DNA of 17,108 nt from CAVSUR01 sp052143655 (lineage in GTDB: Bacteria > Actinomycetota > Actinomycetes > Streptosporangiales > Streptosporangiaceae). This document shows positions 1-7,278 of this stretch, one piece after another (positions within the stretch are counted from its first letter, which is position 1; every line of letters begins with the position of its first letter). Location: the NCBI GenBank assembly GCA_052143655.1, contig JBKQSL010000401.1, forward strand, positions 1 through 17,108, given 5' to 3'. The notes beneath the pieces are model-generated. The model was not told the DNA's origin, did no database searches, and was given only the letters and a program-made list of their open reading frames with translations. The translations under genes and the position numbers were made by a program.

Positions 1-142
1 GGCCTCGCCCGCACCGTCAGCGTCCGCCGCGATTGCACCCTCAGCGTCCGCCGTGGCCTCGCCCGCACCGTCAGCGTCCGCCGCGATTGCACCCTCAGCG
101 TCCGCCGTGGCCTCGCCCGCACCGTCAGCGTCCGCCGCGACC
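1..142. repeat. 54-bp in-frame tandem repeat in nusG
   Basis: Two perfect 54-bp units (1-54 and 55-108) are followed by a partial third (109-142). Read on the minus strand each unit encodes an 18-residue acidic block, ADADGAGEATADAEGAIA. Each unit is itself an imperfect duplication of a 27-bp half. The array touches the left edge, so more copies may lie outside. Confidence 0.95.
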
Positions 143-321
143 TCACCGCCGTCGCTGTCGCCGTCGACCGCGGCGCCGTCGCCCGCAGCGTCCTCGGTGG
201 CTTCGGCCGCGACGTCCTGCGCCGCGGCCGCGGCTTCGGTGGGCGTGTCCGCCGCGTCAGCCGCGCCGTCGAGGAGACGGCCGGCTGGCGGCTGAGCGCC
301 TTGCAGTTCGGACTCGGACAC
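1..321 (-). CDS. nusG: Transcription termination/antitermination factor NusG, N-terminal acidic extension (partial)
   Basis: On the minus strand an open frame starts with GTG at 321-319 (VSESELQGAQPPAG...) and runs without a stop to the left edge, so only the first 107 codons are present. A GGAGAG ribosome binding site lies about 10 bases upstream. The visible part is an Ala/Asp/Glu-rich, low-complexity segment; the conserved NusG NTD and KOW domains would lie outside the window. Identity rests on context: it follows secE on the same strand, the classic secE-nusG pair, and Streptomyces-type NusG proteins carry such acidic N-terminal extensions. NusG binds RNA polymerase and modulates pausing, Rho termination and coupling to ribosomes. 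Positions 1-142 contain a 54-bp tandem repeat in frame. The call is inferred from neighbours rather than from a visible domain. Confidence 0.85.
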   Translation of the reverse strand, partial: MSESELQGAQPPAGRLLDGAADAADTPTEAAAAAQDVAAEATEDAAGDGAAVDGDSDGGEVAADADGAGEATADAEGAIAADADGAGEATADAEGAIAADADGAGEA

Positions 322-456
322 GGTAGCTCTTTCTCTCCGATCTTCCCGGGCGCGCCGTACCCTGGCACTGCCGCCGGCGTAACCGCCGCGCGCACGGGCT
401 TGCGTGATCATGCAGCCGGGTCGGCGCATGGATCATGGATCCAGCCGGGCCGGTCC

Positions 457-708
457 TCAGCCGAAGACCGCGAACACCAGCTTGGTGAACCCGTAGTCCA
501 GGCTAGTCACGATGGCCACCATGACCAGGATGAACACCAGGGCCACCGTCGTGTAGGTGACGAGCTCCCGGCGGGTCGGCCAGATAACCTTGCGCAGCTC
601 GGCGACGACCTGACGGAAGAACAGCGCAGGCGTGGTACGGTCCCGCTGCGCCGGACCGCCGGGCTTCGCCGGCTTGGCTGCGGCCGAGCCACGTGTCTGA
701 GTAGCCAT
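457..708 (-). CDS. secE: Preprotein translocase subunit SecE
   Basis: This 83-residue protein has a basic, Ala/Pro-rich N-terminus, the conserved amphipathic SecE stretch FFRQVVAELRKVIWPTRREL (residues about 30-49), and one membrane segment (about residues 50-71). That is the single-span SecE architecture of actinobacteria. SecE clamps SecY in the Sec translocon. The ATG at 708-706 is preceded by an AGGTGAGG ribosome binding site a few bases upstream. It lies 73 bases downstream of tRNA-Trp and 135 bases upstream of nusG on the same strand, the usual tRNA-Trp - secE - nusG arrangement. The 135-base gap to nusG shows no clear terminator. Confidence 0.97.
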   Translation of the reverse strand: MATQTRGSAAAKPAKPGGPAQRDRTTPALFFRQVVAELRKVIWPTRRELVTYTTVALVFILVMVAIVTSLDYGFTKLVFAVFG

Positions 709-783
709 GTCCTCACCTGAGTACCGCTGTTCATCTGCCGACAGACGCCGTCAGCTGCCCGCTGGTTCGCGAGCCGCACTCGC

Positions 784-856
784 AGGGCAGGAGGGACTCG
801 AACCCCCAACCACCGGTTTTGGAGACCGGGACTCTAGCCAATTGAGCTACTGCCCT
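784..856 (-). tRNA. tRNA-Trp (anticodon CCA)
   Basis: The minus strand folds into a 73-nt cloverleaf. The acceptor stem is AGGGCAG/CTGCCCT, the D arm is GCTC...GAGT, the anticodon stem is CCGGT/ACCGG around the loop CTCCAAA (anticodon CCA), and the T arm is GGGGG TTCGAGT CCCTC with one mismatch tolerated in the T stem. The 3' CCA is not encoded. It sits upstream of secE, as in other actinomycetes. Confidence 0.97.
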
Positions 857-865
857 ATCAGGCCA

Positions 866-902
866 GTGCAGGCATGCACAGACCTCTGGTGGACGCCACC
901 AG
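866..902. promoter_or_regulatory. Two inverted repeats upstream of tRNA-Trp
   Basis: Immediately upstream of the tRNA-Trp 5' end (856, minus strand) there is a perfect 7-bp dyad with a 3-bp centre, CTGGTGG ACG CCACCAG (886-902), and a smaller one, GTGCA ggca TGCAC (866-879). They fall where the promoter of the tRNA-secE-nusG unit should be. A protein-binding operator or promoter-proximal structure is possible. No convincing -10/-35 pair could be assigned. Confidence 0.4.
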
Positions 903-1051
903 TTGCAGAAGTCTACGTCCCCGACGGCCCCTGCGTCGAACTACATCGATGAACTGCGCGGCATATCCCCCTTGCCGCAACACCGCACGGCGGCGGCGCC
1001 ATTCCCGGCCCTTCGCGGGTGCCCGCAGGGCAGGCCGGTGACCCGTCGGCT

Positions 1052-1078
1052 GGTCCTGGACCCGCGGGGCCCAGGACC
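1052..1078. other. GC-rich hairpin in the aspC upstream region
   Basis: The region 857-1220 holds no supported gene. Within it GGTCCTGG (1052-1059) and CCAGGACC (1071-1078) form a perfect 8-bp inverted repeat with an 11-nt loop, about 140 bases before aspC. There is no T-run after it. It could be a leader structure or only a by-product of the very high GC content. Confidence 0.3.
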
Positions 1079-1220
1079 GTCAGCCGCCCGCCCGGGCCCG
1101 GCCACCTGCCCGGCCGGTCACCAGCCCGCCGCGGGCCTGGCCGGTCGCCCGTCCCGCCACAGCCCGGCCCGGTCACCCGGCTGCAGCGTGCGGCCACCAC
1201 CTGCGGCCAAAGGTGGGACG

Positions 1221-2441
1221 ATGGATGCCATGAATTCCGCACCGCACAGAATCTCCGCCCGGATCGCCGCCATCACCGAGTCAGCGACGCTGGCCGTGGA
1301 CGCCAAGGCCAAGGCGCTGAAGGCCGCAGGCCGCCCGGTCATCGGGTTCGGCGCGGGTGAGCCGGACTTCCCGACGCCCGATTGCATCGTCGAGGCCGCA
1401 GTCCGCGCCTGCGCTGAGCCCCGGTTCCATCACTACACCCCGGCCGCCGGGCTGCCCGAGCTGCGTGAGGCGGTCGCGGCCAAGACCGCCCGTGACTCCG
1501 GCCTGCAGGTGCCCGCCGCCCAGGTACTGATCACCAACGGCGGCAAGCATGCCGTCTACGAGGCGTTCGCCACCCTGCTCGACCCAGGGGACGAGGTACT
1601 GCTGCCGACGCCCTACTGGACCACCTATCCCGAGTCGATCAGCCTGACAGGCGCCACGACGGTGCTGGTCCCGACCGATGAGCAGGCGGGCTACCGGGTG
1701 ACGGTCGAGCAGCTTGAGCAGTACTGCACCCCGGCGACCAAGATGCTGGTGTTCGTCTCGCCATCGAACCCGACCGGCGCGGTGTACCCGCCGGAAGAGG
1801 TCGCCGAGATCGGCCGCTGGGCCGCCGCCAAGGACATCTGGGTGGTGACCGACGAGATCTACGAGCACCTGGTCTTCGGCGACGCCCGGTTCGTGTCCAT
1901 GCCGACCGTCGCCCCGGAGCTCGCCGGCCGGTGCGTCGTGCTCAACGGGGTGGCGAAGACCTACGCGATGACGGGCTGGCGGGTCGGCTGGATGATCGGC
2001 CCGGCGGACGTGATCAAGGCGGCGGCCAACCTGCAGTCGCACGCGACCTCGAACGTCTGCAACGTGGCCCAGGCCGCCGCGCTGGCCGCAGTCAGCGGCG
2101 ACCTGTCCGCGGTCGCGCAGATGCGGGCGGCGTTCGACCGGCGGCGGCTGACCATGACCCGGCTGCTGAACGAGGTGCCGGGGGTGGTGTGCCCGCTGCC
2201 CGAGGGCGCCTTCTACTGCTACCCGTCGGTCAAGGGCGTGCTGGGCCGCGAGCTGGCCGGCCGACGGCCGCAGAACTCGGTGGAGCTGGCCGAGCTGCTG
2301 CTGGACGAGGCGGACGTGGCGGTGGTGCCGGGCGAGGCGTTCGGCACGCCCGGCTACTTCCGGCTGTCGTGCGCGCTCGGGGATGCCGACCTGGAGGAAG
2401 GCGTCACCCGGCTGGGCAAGCTGCTGGCGCAGGCCCGGTAG
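1221..2441 (+). CDS. aspC: Aspartate aminotransferase, class I PLP-dependent
   Basis: The 406-residue protein is a fold-type I aminotransferase of the subgroup related to Thermus and Streptomyces AspC. It would convert aspartate and 2-oxoglutarate to oxaloacetate and glutamate in the cytoplasm. Visible hallmarks are VIGFGAGEPDFPTPD near the N-terminus, SPSNPTGAVYPPEE with the PLP-contacting Asn, the TDEIYEHL segment with the PLP-contacting Asp/Tyr, the Schiff-base lysine K246 in NGVAKTYAMTGWRVGW, and the C-terminal substrate-carboxylate Arg in GYFRLSCALGD. The open frame extends upstream to 903, but homology starts only at this ATG, which has an AGGTGGG ribosome binding site directly upstream (1211-1217). 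An ATG at 1230 is the alternative start. The adenosine deaminase gene follows after 36 bases. The exact amino-acid preference cannot be proven from sequence. Confidence 0.95.
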   Translation: MDAMNSAPHRISARIAAITESATLAVDAKAKALKAAGRPVIGFGAGEPDFPTPDCIVEAAVRACAEPRFHHYTPAAGLPELREAVAAKTARDSGLQVPAAQVLITNGGKHAVYEAFATLLDPGDEVLLPTPYWTTYPESISLTGATTVLVPTDEQAGYRVTVEQLEQYCTPATKMLVFVSPSNPTGAVYPPEEVAEIGRWAAAKDIWVVTDEIYEHLVFGDARFVSMPTVAPELAGRCVVLNGVAKTYAMTGWRVGWMIGPADVIKAAANLQSHATSNVCNVAQAAALAAVSGDLSAVAQMRAAFDRRRLTMTRLLNEVPGVVCPLPEGAFYCYPSVKGVLGRELAGRRPQNSVELAELLLDEADVAVVPGEAFGTPGYFRLSCALGDADLEEGVTRLGKLLAQAR

Positions 2442-2477
2442 CGCCGCGTCCGTCCGGCCGGCCAGGGCTGGCAGACT

Positions 2478-3563
2478 ATGGTGATGGCTGCTGGGCGCGC
2501 GCTGCACAGGCTGCCGAAGGCACACCTGCATCTGCATTTCACCGGGTCGATGCGCCATTCGACGCTGGTCGAGCTGGCCCGCGTACACGGCGCGCACCTG
2601 CCTGAGGCGCTCGTGACCGAGTGGCCGCCGCGGCTGCAAGGGACCGACGAGCGGGGCTGGTTCCGGTTCCAGCGGCTGTACGACATCGCCCGCTCGGTGC
2701 TGCGCACGCCCGGCGATGTGCACCGGCTGATGACCGAGGCGGCGCAGGATGAGCGCGCCGAGGGCTCGGGCTGGCTGGAACTCCAGGTGGACCCGTCCGG
2801 CTATGCGGGCCGGTTCGGCGGGCTGACGCCAACGGTCGAGCTGGTGCTGGAGGCGGCGGCCGGGGCCGCCGCCTCGACCGGGGTCGGCATCGGGATCATC
2901 ATCGCCGCTAACCGCACCAAGCACCCGCTGGAAGCGCGCACGCTCGCCCGGCTTGCCGCCCAGTATGCCGGCCGCGGGGTGGTCGGCTTCGGGCTGTCCA
3001 ACGACGAGCGGCGCGGCGCGCCCGCCGCGTTCGCCCCGGCCTTCCGGATCGCCACGCGCGCCGGGCTGCTTGCCGCGCCGCACGGCGGTGAGCTGGCCGG
3101 CCCGGACAGTGTCCGGGCTTGCCTGGACGAGCTGCACGCCGGCCGCATCGGCCACGGCGTCGCCGCCGCGAAAGACCCTGAACTGGCCGAACGGCTGGCC
3201 GTGGCCGGTGTCACCCTGGAAGTCTGCCCCACGTCCAACGTCGCTCTCGGGGTCGCGGCCCGGCCCGCCGACGTGCCGCTGCGCCGGCTGCTGGACGCGG
3301 GGGTCAGGGTGGCGCTGGGGGCTGATGATCCGCTGCTGTTCGGCCACCGGCTGACTGCGCAGTACGAGCTGGCCCGCACCGCGCACGGCCTGTCCGACGC
3401 CGAGCTCGCCGAGGTGGCGCGCATGTCGGTCCGCGGGTCGGCTGCCCCAGCGCCGGTGCGCGCACGGCTGCTGGCCGGGATCGACCAGTGGTACCGGCAG
3501 AGCCCGCCCGCCGCCGCCGTCGGGCCGACCGATTACCAGCTGAGCGGGGCCGGATCGGGATAG
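2478..3563 (+). CDS. add: Adenosine deaminase
   Basis: The 361-residue metal-dependent hydrolase is a member of the adenosine/AMP deaminase family, which deaminates adenosine or related 6-aminopurine compounds to inosine or equivalents. Visible are the N-terminal zinc motif KAHLHLHFTGS (H16, H18), the catalytic APHGGE motif (His ligand and Glu), GRIGHG with the conserved His, CPTSNVALG, and the metal/substrate Asp pair in LGADDPLLFG. The canonical last motif is usually N-x-DDP or T-DDP; here it reads GADDP. Length is normal for the family. The start could be 2478 or the ATG at 2484, since no strong Shine-Dalgarno sequence is visible. It follows aspC by 36 bases and is probably co-transcribed. 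The gene ends 23 bases from the convergent mycosin gene. Because some family members act on other adenine derivatives, the substrate is a family-level inference. Confidence 0.93.
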   Translation: MVMAAGRALHRLPKAHLHLHFTGSMRHSTLVELARVHGAHLPEALVTEWPPRLQGTDERGWFRFQRLYDIARSVLRTPGDVHRLMTEAAQDERAEGSGWLELQVDPSGYAGRFGGLTPTVELVLEAAAGAAASTGVGIGIIIAANRTKHPLEARTLARLAAQYAGRGVVGFGLSNDERRGAPAAFAPAFRIATRAGLLAAPHGGELAGPDSVRACLDELHAGRIGHGVAAAKDPELAERLAVAGVTLEVCPTSNVALGVAARPADVPLRRLLDAGVRVALGADDPLLFGHRLTAQYELARTAHGLSDAELAEVARMSVRGSAAPAPVRARLLAGIDQWYRQSPPAAAVGPTDYQLSGAGSG

Positions 3564-3586
3564 CAGCGGCCCGGGGTCAGCCGGGG

Positions 3587-4912
3587 TCAGCCGCGCCGGG
3601 CCCGGGCCCGGCGGCGGGCGAGTACCAACGCCGCCGCCACGGCGGCGGCCAGGATCGCGACGGCCCCGAGCACGATCGCCAGGCCCGCTGCGGCGCTGGA
3701 CGAGCCGGTGCCGACCGCGGCCACGAACCGCCGGTCCCTCGCCCTGGCCGCCGCCGCGACCTGGCTGGCCGACCCCGGATGAGGGGAAGCCAGCCAGCGG
3801 CGGAACGCCGCGTACACCGGATCCGGTGACCCGTGGCGCAGCGGGAAATGCGCCCGGTCCAGCGCGCTGGACAGCTGGACGATGCCATAGCCGAACTTGT
3901 CGTTCGGGACCCGGCGGCCCCGGGGCAGCGCCGTGCCGATGATCCTGGCGACCACCTGCTGCCAGCGCATGGCCGGGTACCGGGAGCGGATCAGCGCTGC
4001 CTCGCCGGAGACGAACGCGGCCGCCTGGCTGGTGCCGTAGCCATCGGGAAAATACCGGCCGTCGCTGCCGGACCAGCCGATGTCGTTTCCCGGCGCGGCG
4101 ACGGCCACGTAGGACTGCTGCTGGCTCTGCGGCCACACGGTCAGGTCCGGGTTCACGGCGCCGACCGCGAGCACGCCGGCGCACGAGGCCGGCTGCTCGG
4201 GGTTGTTGACCCGGACCTGTGAGTCCCCGGCCGAGGCCACGACGACCACGTCGCGGCGCAGCGCGTAGCTGACCGCGTCCTGCTCCACCGTGTCGCAGCT
4301 GCTCGCCGACACCGCCGGGGCGCCGAGCGACAGGTTGACGACGGCGGCACCGTGCCGGACGGCGAACAAGATGCCGGCGGCAACCGTGTCCGGGGTCCCC
4401 CCGGGCGGGACTCCGTCGAGACCGCCGACCCGCACCGGCATGATCTTCGCCGTCGGCGCGATGCCCGCGGTCCCGCCACCCCGGCCCTGGCCGGCGATCA
4501 GCGCTGCCATCGCGGTGCCGTGCCCGTCCGCCGAGTAGTCATCGTCGGTCTCCCCGCTGGTCCCCGCCCCGGTGGTGTCGCCGCCGGGGACCACGGCACC
4601 GCGCAGGTCCGCGACGTTCGCCTGGACGCCGCTGTCGAGCACCGCGACGGTCACGCCGGCGCCGCGGCTCAGCGGCCAGACCCGGGTGGGCACGTCCCAC
4701 GCTGTGAACCACCACTGCCCGCCCCGCGGGAGGGTATAGCGCCTGGCGCCCGCCGCGGGCCGCGAGGCACCGGCCGGTCGCGCCGTGCGCGCCGCGGCGG
4801 GACTGGGCAGGGCCGCGCTGAGCACGGTCAGCGCGGCGGCGGCCAGGGCAGTCGCCGCGGCCGCCGCGCGGACCGCACCCCGGCGAGCCCGCCGCCGCGC
4901 CGGACCGTGCAG
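3587..4912 (-). CDS. mycP: Mycosin: membrane-anchored subtilisin-like protease of type VII secretion (probable CTG start)
   Basis: This is an S8 serine protease with catalytic Asp in AVLDSGVQ (D93), His in DGHGTAMAALIAG (H131) and Ser in GYGTSQAAAFVSG (S295), counting from the proposed CTG start. Two cysteines (SSCDTV and ASCAGV) could form a mycosin-type disulfide. A C-terminal membrane helix (AGLAIVLGAVAILAAAVAAAL) ends in an Arg-rich cytoplasmic tail. Mycosins are essential type VII secretion components that act outside the membrane. The first ATG/GTG in frame (GTG at 4825) would cut the signal peptide in half. The frame stays open upstream and encodes a basic n-region (ARRRARRGAVR), a hydrophobic core and an ...PSPAAA cleavage-like end. 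The best start is CTG at 4912-4910, preceded by GGAGG. At the oxyanion position the sequence reads VVVVASAGD, with Asp where subtilases usually have Asn. It is the last gene of the secretion row. Confidence 0.92.
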   Translation of the reverse strand: MHGPARRRARRGAVRAAAAATALAAAALTVLSAALPSPAAARTARPAGASRPAAGARRYTLPRGGQWWFTAWDVPTRVWPLSRGAGVTVAVLDSGVQANVADLRGAVVPGGDTTGAGTSGETDDDYSADGHGTAMAALIAGQGRGGGTAGIAPTAKIMPVRVGGLDGVPPGGTPDTVAAGILFAVRHGAAVVNLSLGAPAVSASSCDTVEQDAVSYALRRDVVVVASAGDSQVRVNNPEQPASCAGVLAVGAVNPDLTVWPQSQQQSYVAVAAPGNDIGWSGSDGRYFPDGYGTSQAAAFVSGEAALIRSRYPAMRWQQVVARIIGTALPRGRRVPNDKFGYGIVQLSSALDRAHFPLRHGSPDPVYAAFRRWLASPHPGSASQVAAAARARDRRFVAAVGTGSSSAAAGLAIVLGAVAILAAAVAAALVLARRRARARRG

Positions 4913-5056
4913 GGGGCCTCCGGGCAGGATGGCCGGCCGGTGGCGGCCCCGCAGAATACGACCCGGGCGCGCGCCAGTGAGCGGGAGGAGAACCGGCGCG
5001 CGCCCGGCCGGATTGTGCGCTCGCCTGCGGCGCGGCGGCCCGCGTAACGCGGGCCG

Positions 5057-6739
5057 TCACACGCCGATCAGCGGCGGGACCACCTGCGCGCCCGGATCCC
5101 AGACTTCCGGATCCTCGGCGAGCCACGCCTCGCGGTACCGGTCCTGGTCGGCCCGGCTCCGGGCCGGGCCAGCAGACGGCAGGCCCATGCCGTCGGTGCC
5201 GGGCTGAGCCCCGGCAGCGTCCACGGCGGGACCGCCGGTGACTGCGCTGCCCGGGGCGCCGCTGCCCTGGGCGCCGATCATCCCGTCGGCCCCGAACACG
5301 GCAGGTTCCTCGCCGACCACGCTGCCGATGCCCTCGCCTTCCAGGCCGCTGGTGAAGCTGCTGCCGGGAACGGCTACCCCCGGATCTGCACCGCCCGGCC
5401 CGATGCCGACCGTGCCGGGCACGCCCTCGCCCGGCACGTACCCGCCGGGGACGGTGCCGTCACCGGGCGCGGTGCCCTCACCCGGCACCGTGCCGTCACC
5501 GGGCACTGTGCCCGCGCCGGGCACTGCGCCCGCGCCGGGCACTGCGCCTTCGCCCGGCACCGTGCCGGCGCCGGGCGCCATGCCCGCACCGCTGTCACCG
5601 CCCGCGCCGCCGGGCACGCTGCCGAAGCCTTCCGGGGCGACGCCGCCGGTGCCGGGCTCCCCGGAGCCCGGCACTGCGTCGTCCCCGGGTGTCCCGTCCC
5701 CGGGTGTCCCGTTGCCGGGAGCACCGCCGGCCGGCGCCGTGCCGGGCACGCCGCCGCCAACCGGGCCCGGCAGCCCGCCGAGGCCGGTGCCACCCGAACC
5801 GCTTCCGGCGCCCGCGCCCGAGCCGCCGGCTCCCGGCACGCCCGTCCCGGTCCCGCCGAGGCCGGGGGCGGAGCCGCCGGCCCCTGAGCCGCCCGGCGGG
5901 GTCACGCCAGCCAGGTGCGTCACGCCGCTGCCGGAGCCTCCAGAGCCCACCGAACCCACCGAGCCGGAGCCGCCGCCGAGGCCGGGGGCAGTTCCGAGAC
6001 TGCCGCCCGGGCCGCCGGCCTGCCCCGGCGCGGCGCCCAGGCGGCCGAGACCGCCCTGGCCGGCGCCGAGCCCGCTCGCCGAGCCGCCCGGCCCGGCGGC
6101 CGGAACACTGCCGGCCGGGCTGCCGCCAGCCTGGCCGCTGCCGCCGCCCGCGGGCCCGTGGCCGGCGGCGGCGACCGGGCTGCGCCCGCCGCTCCAGCCG
6201 CCGGTCGGCAAGGTCTTGCTGACGCTTGGCGGCAGGCCGCTGTCGCCTTCCGCGAGGCGGTTGTTCAGCCGTTCCATGACCGCCTGCGCCGCGCTGTTGC
6301 GGGGGTTGTGGCCGAACAGGCTCTCCACGTCCCCCACGATGCCGTTGCCGGGCGCCTTGTAGTTCTTGTAGAAGGGCAGGATCGTCTCGCCCAGCCAGGT
6401 GAGCACCGAGCCGGTCTGCGCGCTCGCCCGCGCCAGGCCGATGGCCGTCTGATGCAGCTGCTGGAAGGAGACGGCCGCGGCCTGCGCCGCCTGGCCGCCC
6501 CAGCTCGCGCGGAGCACCTGCACGTGCTGAGCCAGGCCGTCAGCGATACTGGCCAGGGTCTGGCTCGCGGCCGTGTGCGCCCGGCCCGCTGCCGCGACAG
6601 CCGCCGGATCCAGCCCCGCGAACAGCTGCTCGATCTCATCGGCGGAGAGCCCGGCAGCCGACTCCGGGGTGACCGCCATGACCTTGATGACGTAGCTGCT
6701 GCCCGAGATTCCAGCGCCCGAGCCGTCGCTGACCAGCAC
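5057..6739 (-). CDS. Large WXG/PPE-like type VII secretion substrate with Gly/Pro-rich, elastin-like tail
   Basis: The 560-residue protein has three parts. Residues about 22-160 form an Ala-rich helical domain with a WXG-type turn (RASWGG, W80-G82), followed by QTGSVLTWLGETILPFYKNYK, resembling PPE/WXG100-like substrates of Streptomyces-type systems. Residues about 177-515 are low-complexity Gly/Pro/Ala, with a run of VPGxGx hexapeptides around 383-446. The C-terminus (about 520-560) is a distinct conserved-looking motif, DRYREAWLAEDPEVWD followed by APP-like VVPPLIG. There is no signal peptide, consistent with ESX export. The GTG at 6739 has a GGAAGG ribosome binding site just upstream; ATG at 6679 (MAVTPE) is an alternative. 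It starts 21 bases after the 166-residue gene, suggesting paired expression, as PE/PPE-type partners are. Function is unknown; secretion is inferred from domain and context. Confidence 0.8.
   Translation of the reverse strand: MLVSDGSGAGISGSSYVIKVMAVTPESAAGLSADEIEQLFAGLDPAAVAAAGRAHTAASQTLASIADGLAQHVQVLRASWGGQAAQAAAVSFQQLHQTAIGLARASAQTGSVLTWLGETILPFYKNYKAPGNGIVGDVESLFGHNPRNSAAQAVMERLNNRLAEGDSGLPPSVSKTLPTGGWSGGRSPVAAAGHGPAGGGSGQAGGSPAGSVPAAGPGGSASGLGAGQGGLGRLGAAPGQAGGPGGSLGTAPGLGGGSGSVGSVGSGGSGSGVTHLAGVTPPGGSGAGGSAPGLGGTGTGVPGAGGSGAGAGSGSGGTGLGGLPGPVGGGVPGTAPAGGAPGNGTPGDGTPGDDAVPGSGEPGTGGVAPEGFGSVPGGAGGDSGAGMAPGAGTVPGEGAVPGAGAVPGAGTVPGDGTVPGEGTAPGDGTVPGGYVPGEGVPGTVGIGPGGADPGVAVPGSSFTSGLEGEGIGSVVGEEPAVFGADGMIGAQGSGAPGSAVTGGPAVDAAGAQPGTDGMGLPSAGPARSRADQDRYREAWLAEDPEVWDPGAQVVPPLIGV
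5395..5600. repeat. 18-bp-period repeats encoding VPGxGx hexapeptides
   Basis: About ten degenerate 18-bp units, plus-strand pattern CCGGGCACTGTGCCCGCG and variants, encode on the minus strand motifs such as VPGAGA, VPGAGT, VPGDGT, VPGEGT and APGDGT. The period of six residues and the PG turn resemble elastin-type repeats. Boundaries are approximate because the flanks are also Gly/Pro-rich. Confidence 0.8.
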
Positions 6740-6760
6740 GCGCCTTCCTTTCCTGCTGGT

Positions 6761-7261
6761 TCAGGCGCCGGGGCTGAGGATGCCCGGCGCCGCGCTGTCC
6801 GTCCCCACCGCGGCGGCCGCGGCCGCGGCGGCCGACTCCGCGTCGGCGTAGTTGCCCGCCGTCTTGTGCAGGTTGCCGATGACCAGGTCGTAGGCGGTGT
6901 TGAGATCCTGGTAGAACTGCGAGATCCCGGTGTAGGCACTGCCGGCGTTAACGCCGAAGGCCTCGGCGGTTGGCCATCCGGCTATCCCGGCACCGCCGTC
7001 CCCGGCCCCGAACAGCTGCTGCAAGGTCGCCTGCAGGTGCCCCAGCTCAGCGCTCATCTGGGTCGCGACCTGCGTCAGCCGGTCCCGGTGCACCTCCAGC
7101 TCGTGGCCGCCATCCAGGGCAAGGAACGCCGAGGCGGGCAGTCGCGGCGGATGATAGTCATTCGCCTTGGCCGACCCGTCCGGGTTGTAGAGCTGGGCGT
7201 TGCGCGCTGCCTGCTGCTGCGCACTCTGCTCTGCCATCCGGGCGTCATAGGCTCCGCCCAT
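6761..7261 (-). CDS. Helical 166-residue protein, putative partner/substrate in type VII secretion
   Basis: No family name can be assigned with certainty. Starting at ATG 7261 (GGGAGG ribosome binding site six bases away; the frame also has a TTG at 7267), the protein has a polar N-terminus rich in Gln and Ala. A predicted helix follows (about residues 50-85, ELEVHRDRLTQVATQMSAEL), then a Gly-rich turn with GWPTAEAFG (W96). A second helix ends in NYADAE, which fits the YxxxD/E export signal (Y138 to E142). The tail is Ala-rich. This helix - W-containing turn - helix - YxxxE layout is that of WXG100/PE-like substrates, although the strict W-x-G is replaced by W-P-T. It lies between esxA and the 560-residue PPE-like gene (21-base spacing), suggesting it pairs with that product. 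Role is inferred. Confidence 0.75.
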   Translation of the reverse strand: MGGAYDARMAEQSAQQQAARNAQLYNPDGSAKANDYHPPRLPASAFLALDGGHELEVHRDRLTQVATQMSAELGHLQATLQQLFGAGDGGAGIAGWPTAEAFGVNAGSAYTGISQFYQDLNTAYDLVIGNLHKTAGNYADAESAAAAAAAAVGTDSAAPGILSPGA

Positions 7262-7278
7262 CGCCAACCTCCCGTTTA

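Noticed and set aside
903..1220. N-terminal extension of aspC by 106 codons
   Set aside because: It has no similarity to aminotransferases and lies before a good ribosome binding site and ATG at 1221.
1281..4184. 967-codon open frame on the minus strand
   Set aside because: It is antisense to aspC and add and covers part of the mycosin gene in another frame. It is Arg/Gly/Pro-rich with no recognisable domain, typical of high-GC shadow frames.
5238..6362. 374-codon Pro-rich plus-strand frame
   Set aside because: It is the antisense of the Gly/Pro repeat tail of the secreted protein. Gly codons read backwards as Pro, so the apparent Pro-rich protein is an artefact.
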